NCBI RefSeq assembly: GCF_027409185.1
Contig: NC_084464.1
Span: forward strand, 47,591,095-47,655,094
Direction: 5' to 3'
Source of the DNA: Cynocephalus volans
Lineage: Eukaryota > Chordata > Mammalia > Dermoptera > Cynocephalidae
DNA length: 64,000 nt
Shown: positions 57,201 to 64,000 of the stretch, piece after piece
Layout of the letters: each line of letters begins with the position of its first letter
Position numbering within the stretch: the stretch's first letter is position 1
Made by a program: the position numbers and the translations under genes
Notes under the pieces: generated by a model
What the model saw: only the letters and a program-made list of their open reading frames with translations
Database searches by the model: none
What the model was told of the DNA's origin: nothing

Positions 57201-60200
57201 TGTATGAAGAACTCCTACAACTTAATAATGGAAAGACAACCCAATTAAAAACAGGCAAAGGATCTGAACAGACATTTCACTAAAGAGATAAACAAATGAC
57301 CAACAAGCACATGAGAAGACGCACAAAGTTAGCCATCAGGGAAATGCAAATCAAAACCACAGTGAGATACCATTGCACACCCACTAGGCTGGCTTTAGTC
57401 AAAAAGAAAGTTAATAACAAATGTTGGCAAGCATTTGCAAAAACTGGAACCCTCCCCTGCTGATAGGCCACAATGTAAAATGGTGCAGCCACTTTGGAAA
57501 ACAGTCAGAAAGTTCCTCAAAAAGTGAAACAGAGTTGTCATACAACCCCAAAAATTCCATTCCTAGGTGTGTACCCAAAAGAATTAAAAACATAAGTCTA
57601 CACAAAAACTTATGCACAAATGTTCATAGCATCATTATTCATAATAGCCAAAAAGTGGAAACAATCCAAATGTCCACCAACTGATGAATGGATAAACAAA
57701 ATTTGTTAGAAACATACAATGGAATATTATTCAGCCATAAAAAGAAATGAAGTACTGATAAATGCTACAACATGAATGAACCTTGGGGAAAAAAGTATGT
57801 TGAGTGAAAGAAGCCAAGCACAAAAGGCTCCATATTGTGTTATTCCACCTATGTGACATGTCCAGAATAGGACATTACTTAATAGGACAGACTCCATAGA
57901 GACAGATTGGTGGGGCTAGACGGGAGGGGGGGGACAGCGGGTGGGGGATGTAGAAGGAAATGAGAAGCGACTACTAATGAAGTTCGGGGGGGGGGGTTGA
58001 GGTAATGAAAATGTTCTAAAATTGCTTGTAGAGTTATAACACCAAGGTCAAGGGTTCAGATCCCGGTACCAACTAGCTGCCAAAATAAATAAATAAAATA
58101 AAATAAAGTAAAATTGGCTGTGGTGATGGTTGCACAACTCTGTAAACACAGTAAAAATGGGCGAATTGTATATTATATAAATTATTTCTCAATAAAGCTG
58201 TTAATTTAACAAAAAGAAAAGCTGGAGGAGTTCGGGGTTAATTTATTAAGATACAGGGATAAAGTTAAGACTTACGGGTAAATTGCAACTTAAAGGGTAA
58301 AGATAGGGAAAAAAGGAGGAAAAATGGAAAAGGAGGTTACATACATAGAGCAGTAACCTCTCGATTAGATTAAAGCAAACACAGAAAATAGATGGTTGTG
58401 ATTCATCCTACTCTGGTCTCTTCCCTTCAGAGAAAAAAATTAGAAGAAACAATGAGTTAGCTGATCAAAAAGCAGAAAAGTTGAACTTTTCTAGAATTCA
58501 TAAAGTATAGTAATCAATGAAAACTTCCCTACAGAAGAAACTGTAGCATAGAAGAGAGATATTAAATACCATGAGTGTGCTGTAATAAATTATACACAGC
58601 AAAGAGGTGCTCAACCCCAAATACTGAAAGGGCAAAGGCAAAAAACGTCAATATTTTGGTTTAGATAATGTTCATTGATCATTTTCTGTAGGTCAGGCTC
58701 TGTTCTAAGTAGTTTACATAGGTAATCTCATTTAATTTTCACAATAACCTTATAAGGTAGGTACTGTTACTATCTCCATGCTGCAGATGAGACCCAAGGA
58801 GGTTAAGTAACTTGTCCAAGGTTACACAGTAAATAAGTGGTGAGCCAGGCTTTAGACCCAGTATTTCAACTCTAAAACCAGCACATTTAACCCCTCACAC
58901 CATAGCTGAATATTCATTGAGTGGCAAGTTCATATGTAAGTATCTCTTCTATGTGTGTTAAGCTTCCAGTGTAGAATTTTGATATGGTTGTCCATTAAGG
59001 CCAGAGAGCAAGGCTTTCAGGTGAGGTCTTCTCTGAAAGGAGTCCTAAACAGAAAACTTACAGAGGCAGGAAAGTACTCCTTCCTCTCTCTGGGTCCTGT
59101 GCTCTTGGGTCCAGATGTCAAAGAGAGCAGATGGCTAGAGGTGGCTCGTGGGAGACAAGGGTCAAACAGTAGGCATTGGAGTGGTGTGTGGGTTTGGAAC
59201 CAGCAGATATGTGTTCAAGTCCTAAATATGCACTTACCATCTGTGCAACCTAGGATAAGTTGCTGAAATTCTCTAAGCATTGATTTCCTCATTTGAAAAG
59301 TGGGAATAATAATCATCCCAACTTCACTGATGATTGTAAGAATTAAATAAAACAATGCAAGAGAAACCTTTAGCATAGCCCCTGGCAAAGAGCAAGCCCT
59401 CCCTAACTGCTGGTTATTATTACATAGCTTCATTTTTTTTTTTTTTTCCCAAATGGAGTTAGGCTGGGGGTTAATTCGGATTGATCCTTTCAGCCCACAA
59501 AGAAAGCAATACTTTATAATCCAAATTCTCATCTGGAGCTTCAAAGTCTCCCCTGAATTCCAGACTGGTTCTTAGAACTCCTACACAACTTCACAACTTA
59601 TTAATTTGTATGTCTAATAGGAATTTCAAACTTACATGTCTCAAACAGAACTCTGTATTTCACCCCCAATCTGCCCTTCCCAGTTCTCCCCATCTCAGTA
59701 AATGGCATCTCATTCATTCAGATGCTCAGGCCAAAAACTCTGGAGTCATGCGTGACTCCTCTTTTTCTCTCACTCCCCACATCCAATCCATGAGACAGCC
59801 CTGCAGTCTCCACTTTCAAATTTTATCTTGAGTCTGATCATTTCTCACCACCTTCTCTGCTACACCCTGGTCCCAGCCTTTGGGGTTGGGGTTAGGGTTA
59901 GGGTTAGGGTTAGGGTTAGGGTTAGCTCTGAACAGCTGCCCCTCTTGCCCTGTATACAGCCTACTCTCTGCATGACAGTCAGCTTCCTTTCTAAATGTAA
60001 ATCAGCTCGTAGCACTCTCCTGCTCTTCCTCTCCAGAAGCTTTCTTTATACTTAGTGTAAAACCCAAGCACGTTCCCACCCCCCCAAATCTAAGGCCAAC
60101 TCCCAGAGCTCTCCACACTCCGTGCCAGCCATTCTGGGCTCCTTGCCATTCTTTACACCTGTTCCTGTCACAAGGGCTTTGCACTCACTGTTCCCTCTGC

Positions 60201-61594
60201 CTGGAACACTTTTCCCCCAAGTGTTTCCATGGCTCGCTGTTTCACTTCCAGTCTCTGCCCAAATATCATCTCCCCAGAGATGCCTTTCTAGACCCCCCAT
60301 CCAAAGTCGCTCTCCATCACTCAGTATCCTCTCATCCTGCTCTGAGCCCCCATCCCTGACTGACTAGAATGTTTATTGTTCATCCCCCTACATTACAAGT
60401 TCTACGAGTGCGGTCTCATCTCTGTCCTGCTCACTCCTCTAGCTACCAATGCCTAGAACTGAGTCTGGCATATAGTAGACACCCAATAAATATTTGTTTG
60501 AGTGAAACTGGTTTATCAGATATTTTGTTTGGTTGCGATTATTTCCTAAAAGTCTGTTCATTTTCCACATCTGGACCAAAGTATACAAGGACATGACCCT
60601 TCCTGAAGACAGCATGGCGGCAGCCGCAGTGATTAACAAGAATCATTGCAGGACATGAGAATTGAAGGGCAAGAAGTTGGGCTTTGAGGGGCAGCCATCC
60701 CTTCTGTCATGGTGCCCCATGTGATCATTCTCTCCCTGCTGCAACTGCAGGCTGTTCTGGAGGAAAACTAAGTTAGCTGTGGATTTCATCACCCCCAAAT
60801 TTTCAAACTGTAATCATTAGTCTTTCCTATTTTCCTCTATTATCTCTTATAATAATCAGGAAAAACTAAGAAATCAGTGGTGATGGTGCTCATATTATAA
60901 CCTTCAGGCTGGTTCAAAGAGGATAACCACAATCTCAGGCACAAGTTCTCTTCCCTAACTGTGTGTTAGATTCACCCAGGGATATTTCAAAAGGCAGAAT
61001 ACCCGGGCCGTACGTCATGCCAGTTAAATCAGAATTTCTTAGGGTTGGATCTAAGCAGCTGTAGTTCTTAAAACTCTGGAGGTGATTCCAATATGCCTCC
61101 TACTTTAAGGGTGTGGAGTCGTTTCTCACACTTTAATGTGCACCCATATCCCCTGGGGACTGTGTAAAAAGGTAGAGTCTAATCCTGGTGGTAGTAACTG
61201 AGGCCTGGGATTTTGCACATCTAGCCAGCTGCCAAGTGATGCTGACACTGCCAGTCCACAGACCACAGTTTGAGTAGCAAGTTTGAGATCAAATGATGGC
61301 TTTGACTCAGGTCCACAGTTTTAGATCAAATGTTTGGCAATCCAGACATCATGGATCCATGAGTTCTGATCATTCCCGGGCATCCCAGCCACTTGGCAGC
61401 CATTGTTATGTTTGCTCTTTCCTCCCACATGACAGGCCCTTGCTGGGGAAACCAAAGTCTCACCTCTTGAATCATTCTATTATCGATGCTGTCCCCAATG
61501 TGTCTCAGCTGCATGGCCACCTTGTGGATTATTTCCTCCTGGTGATGCTTCTGGACAGTGCTGTTCTCCTTGGACTGAGAAGGTAGACTGTGAT
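54206..61594 (-). CDS. PXT1: PXT1, peroxisomal testis-enriched BH3-like protein; last two coding exons
   Basis: Exons 61594-61464 and 54298-54206 join in phase 0. From the short-form start Met (61514) they give 47 residues, MQLRHIGDSIDNRMIQE then DLHQEGRDALARFVLFFFRR and a short tail. The human short form recalled is 51 residues and near-identical until the last ten. The exon is open upstream of this Met (HSLPSQSKENSTVQKHHQEE), so the longer form with further 5' exons probably also exists. Family knowledge: PXT1 is testis-enriched, has a BH3-like motif (LRHIGD), can induce apoptosis when overexpressed, and in mouse carries a C-terminal NHL-type peroxisomal signal. Here that end is lost through an apparent one-base insertion. 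Upstream exons were not found before 64000. Confidence 0.87.
54880..55440 (+). repeat. L2 LINE 3' region in PXT1 intron
   Basis: GTCCTTCTGTGATCACAAGG, TCTTCAAACCTGCCAGACAC, GAAGTCACCTTCTCAGAGAG and ACACACAGCAGGTGCTCAAA are an ordered L2 3' region. A small T-rich piece with a near-duplicate of its flank (CATATCTCCAGTACTT at 55319-55334 and again at about 55360-55375) interrupts it. Confidence 0.75.
55600..55810 (+). repeat. MIR SINE in PXT1 intron
   Basis: CACTGAGAAGCTGAGTGACC, TTAGATAAATTATATGATC and AATTGTTTAATAAGTGTTAG follow the MIR order, well diverged. Confidence 0.65.
56735..58205 (+). repeat. L1 ORF2 C-terminal region and 3'UTR
   Basis: About 1.4 kb of L1: AGTCAATTGATTTTCAACAA, CAAATGGTGCTGGGACAACT, TCAAAACCACAGTGAGATAC, CCATTCCTAGGTGTGTACCC, TGGAATATTATTCAGCCATA, then the G-rich 3'UTR. 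Several stops break ORF2. A truncated SINE sits in the 3'UTR at about 58030. Confidence 0.85.
58030..58113 (+). repeat. 5'-truncated CYN-like SINE in an L1 3'UTR
   Basis: GAGTTATAACACCAAGGTCA, AGGGTTCAGATCCCGGTACC and an AAATAAATAAATAAAATAAA tail match the 3' half of the tRNA-like SINE. L1 3'UTR sequence resumes with GGCTGTGGTGATGGTTGCAC. Confidence 0.75.
58660..58890 (-). repeat. MIR SINE
   Basis: A nearly complete reverse MIR: GTCAGGCTCTGTTCTAAGTA, AATTTTCACAATAACCTTAT, CCAAGGTTACACAGTAAATA and CAGCACATTTAACCCCTCAC. Confidence 0.85.
59195..59420 (+). repeat. MIR SINE
   Basis: GGGTTTGGAACCAGCAGATA, CATCTGTGCAACCTAGGATA, TTGATTTCCTCATTTGAAAA and CATAGCCCCTGGCAAAGAGC form a full MIR in plus orientation. 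Confidence 0.8.
59600..60515 (+). repeat. L2 LINE, nearly continuous, interrupted by telomeric repeats
   Basis: The order of L2 3' sequence is clear: TGCCCTTCCCAGTTCTCCCC, CACATCCAATCCATGAGACA, GATCATTTCTCACCACCTTC, [telomeric block], CCTGTATACAGCCTACTCTC, GGGCTTTGCACTCACTGTTC, GAGTCTGGCATATAGTAGAC and CCAATAAATATTTGTTTGAG. It lies in the PXT1 intron. Confidence 0.8.
59882..59925 (+). repeat. Interstitial telomeric repeat array
   Basis: From 59892 there are five perfect TTAGGG units and a partial sixth (TTAG), preceded by the variants GGGG and TTGGGG at 59882-59891. The G-rich strand is the plus strand. The array sits at a point inside an L2 copy where roughly 50-60 bases of L2 seem to be missing (inferred from the remembered consensus). 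Confidence 0.93.
60950..61275. mobile_element. Two MER5A-like hAT remnants next to the PXT1 BH3 exon
   Basis: About 60950-61100 (AGATTCACCCAGGGATATTT; AAATCAGAATTTCTTAGGGT) and about 61125-61275 (CACACTTTAATGTGCACCCA; GCTGCCAAGTGATGCTGACA; CAGACCACAGTTTGAGTAGC) follow the MER5A layout. The second copy ends about 190 bases from the exon. Confidence 0.6.
61464..61594 (-). CDS. PXT1: PXT1 BH3-like exon
   Basis: The acceptor TGTCAATGCAG precedes 61594 and GTGAGA follows 61464 (131 bases, phase 1 to 0). It encodes HSLPSQSKENSTVQKHHQEE, then IIHKVAMQLRHIGDSIDNRM and IQE. The BH3 core L-R-H-I-G-D is intact. The internal Met of VAMQLR (ATG at 61514-61512) is the start of the 51-residue human form. 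Confidence 0.88.
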
Positions 61595-61599
61595 CTGCA

Positions 61600-62590
61600 T
61601 TGACAGAAAAGAGTTCAAAACAGATAATCCCATTTAAGTATCTGTAAAATCACTTACTACCATTTACTAAAAACTGCCTTAGAAAGTGAGAGAGATGAAA
61701 TCCAATATTATAATAATTATCAAAAAGCAAAACCTTAAATTTTAATAGATCATTTCTATCCAAAAGAGATATAATCAAGCCACAAATTTAACTTTAAATT
61801 TTCCAGTAGTAAAATTAGTTTTAGTAACATTTTACTTAAGCCAATGTACCCCAAATATTATCACAACATGTAATCAATACAGAATTATTAATGATATATT
61901 TTACATTCCTGTTATTATACCTAAGTATGAAATCCAGTATTTATTTTATACTTGTACCATATCTCAATTCAGGTACTGACTTTTCACTGGTAAACCTTGA
62001 TCTGTATTTAGATTTCATTAAGTTGGCAGTTTAAAAGTAGACTTAGATATCCAAGTTGTTTCAAAAATACTTAAAAGTTTTTTAACAATTAAATTGAGTA
62101 TCTGTTTTTTAATTTAAATTAATTAAAATTAAATAAAACTTAAAATTTGGTTCCTTGACTGCTCTTGAAATGTGTTTCAAATGCTCAGTAACCAAATGTG
62201 GTCAGTAGCTATTGTATTGGACAGGCAGGACTAGATCTTCACAGTTTTTTAAAATAGACTTTTCCATTTAATATTTTTGCCCACTCTGCTTGAATGAAGC
62301 CTCCAAACTTTATTTGCTTCCATCAACCAACGGGTATTTTTAAGCAACACTCTGAGTAAACTACTTGCTGGGTTCTTTGGGAAACTTCTAAACAATAAAG
62401 ACAAGGTTGATGTCTTTTAGTTGCTTACAACCCATGGATTAGGGATGACACAATTCCAAAGTGCTTTAGGAATACAGAGGAGAAGGAAATAAATTTGGTC
62501 TAAAGTAGATAATAAGTATGGCTTCATAGATAAAGCAAGTTTTGTGTTGGACCGATTTCATTTCAATAAAATTTGAGGGCCTTTGATTTT
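61600..62590. other. PXT1 intron, AT-rich
   Basis: AT-rich sequence with no exon candidate and no clear repeat family beyond possible old L1 traces (for example the TTAAAATTTGG region near 62140). Confidence 0.4.
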
Positions 62591-62599
62591 TTCAGACCT

Positions 62600-63115
62600 G
62601 TTCTCAAAGAGTCCAGTGGGAGAGAAACACAAACTGAAATTCAACATGTTACAGTAAGAGTGAGGTTTGCACAGAGGAGTCAGGAAGACATTCCAAGGGA
62701 TAAGATCTGAGTTAAGCCTTGAAGGATAAAGAATGACTAAGAATTAGGCAGGAAAAGAGATGGATGGGGGCGGCGGCCAGCTGGGAGGGAGTGGCAAACA
62801 GGACACTCCAGGCAGAAGGATCACAGGAGCAAAGGCATGGGGGTGACTGATAGGGAGGTTTGGTGCATAAATTCTAAGTAGTGCTGTTGTTGAAAGGCAG
62901 GGAGTGACAGGAAAAAAAGCTAATAGAGTAAGCAAGAATAATGCTAATGGAGAAGGCATAGGAAGAGACTTGAACTTTGTCTGTTAGAGATAAAGGGGAG
63001 TCTCCCAAGAGGATTCTTTTAAAACTCCTAATGCTCAGCCCTTGCTCCATTCTAATGAAATGAGAATCCTTGGAGTTGCAACAAGCATCAGTATCTTTTT
63101 AAAGTTCTCCAGGTC
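62600..63115 (-). repeat. Old LINE (L2/L3-like) fragment
   Basis: GATAAGATCTGAGTTAAGCC, GGAAGACATTCCAAGGGATA, GGACACTCCAGGCAGAAGGA and GATCACAGGAGCAAAGGCAT are a common old-LINE pattern. A hAT-like piece (CAACAAGCATCAGTATCTTT) follows to about 63110. Confidence 0.55.
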
Positions 63116-63117
63116 CT

Positions 63118-64000
63118 CACCCGGCGGCAGCGGCGGCGGCAGCAGCGGCGGCCCCTCCTCACCCGAACATCAGGGCCCTCCAGACCCAGGCACCCCAACA
63201 TATCGAGCCGAGCTGGAGCCGACCGGCGGCGGCCGCACTCGGACTGGGGACTCCGCGTGCTGCCCCCGATTCTCCTCTGAGTCTGCCTGCTGTGTTCATC
63301 AGACTGCCCAGTGGAACAGAAGATACTCTGCTCATTTCATCTGATCTGTGGACTGTGAAACCCCCTGCCACAACGAATAAACATCAAAGAAAAGATACCA
63401 GAAATACAAAAAAATCAAGAAAGTACACCACCAAAAGATAATAAATCTCAAGCTCTAGATCCTATAGAAAAAGAAGCCCTTGAAATGACTGACAAGGAAT
63501 TTCAAGTGATAATTCTAAGGAAACTGAATGAGATACAAGAAAACTCAGCTAGACATCATGATGAAAGGAGGAAAAGTATACAGGACCTGAAAGAGGAAAT
63601 GTACAAGGAAATCAATGCCCTGAAAAAAAATGTAGCAGAACTTGCTGAACTGAAGAAGTTATTCAGTGAAATAAAAAACACAACAGAGAGTTTAACCAGC
63701 AGGCTTGTGGAAGTTGAAGAGAGAACCTCTGAACTTGAAGATGGGCTGTTTGAAATAACACAAGCAGACAAAAAAAAAAAAAAAAGAAAAAGAATCAAAG
63801 GCATTGAAGAAAATCTGAGAGAGATATCAGACAACCTTAAGCGCTCAAATACCCGAGTCATGGGTATTCCAGAAGGGGAGGAAAAAGGAGATTGCATTGA
63901 AAACATATTCAACAAAATAGTGGCAGAAAACTTCCCAGGTATAGGAAAAGTCACAGATCTTCAGATCCAGGAAGCTCAATGATCTCCAAACGTATTCAAC
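63118..64000 (+). repeat. 5' end of an L1 element (5'UTR and ORF1), continuing beyond the window
   Basis: A GC-rich leader at about 63118-63300 (CGGCGGCAGCGGCGGCGGCA) passes into A-rich leader sequence (CGAATAAACATCAAAGAAAA) and then L1 ORF1. This order is that of an L1 that is not 5'-truncated. ORF2 would lie past 64000. Confidence 0.75.
63485..63982 (+). pseudogene. L1 ORF1p, prematurely stopped
   Basis: ORF1p is the RNA-binding trimeric coiled-coil protein of L1. The frame starts MTDKEFQVIILRKLNEIQEN and has heptad-like coiled coil at about residues 40-95. A Lys/Arg-rich insert DKKKKKRKRIKG from an A-run at about 63771-63786 follows. The start of the RRM region comes next (NLKRSNTRVMGIPEGEE). 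The frame stops at TGA after IQEAQ (63980-63982), where L1 proteins continue with Arg, so this looks like a CGA to TGA change. At 165 residues it is about half the usual length. Confidence 0.82.

Noticed and set aside
56887-57684. Short plus- and minus-strand open frames
   Set aside because: They are pieces of a decayed L1 ORF2 and its antisense.

Overview
This is mammalian genomic DNA. It is intron-rich and carries dense MIR, L2 and L1 repeats plus two MER20-like elements. It also holds at least five tRNA-derived SINEs of a tRNA-Ile-like type, as monomers and a dimer. These match my memory of the CYN family of colugos (Dermoptera), so a colugo such as Galeopterus is the most likely source. 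The species call rests on the SINEs and was not tested by any search.

Three protein-coding genes can be assembled exon by exon, all on the minus strand. Their order matches human 6p21.31 as I recall it: BNIP5 (C6orf222), ETV7 (TEL2), PXT1. BNIP5 is at the left edge (875-4623). Four coding exons, including the one with the BH3 motif, join in frame, and the 3' part runs off the window. About 28 kb of repeat-rich intergenic DNA follows. ETV7 (32968-50838) is seen from start codon to stop codon in eight exons: a two-codon first exon, a PNT/SAM domain, a linker and a complete ETS domain. It starts at a CpG-rich promoter with overlapping ETS, GAS and ISRE motifs. PXT1 (54206-61594 and beyond) is represented by its last two coding exons. 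Its 5' exons lie to the right of the window or are not recognisable.

The most interesting points are these. (1) Two genes encoding BH3 peptides, BNIP5 and PXT1, flank ETV7 on one strand; their BH3 motifs align without gaps and lie in exons of the same phase class, which suggests an old local duplication. (2) PXT1 has an apparent one-base insertion that replaces the C-terminal end containing the NHL peroxisomal signal. (3) ETV7 exon 5 has an in-frame TAG compared with the human reading, with a possible rescue acceptor just downstream. (4) An interstitial telomeric array sits inside an L2 element in a PXT1 intron. (5) There is a solo LTR with clean duplications, and a retroposed piece of unknown transcript inside an older LTR.

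The rest is introns and intergenic DNA. Repeat boundaries are by eye and good to roughly 10-20 bases. Exon boundaries rest on splice-site dinucleotides, unbroken reading phase, and agreement with human proteins recalled from memory.
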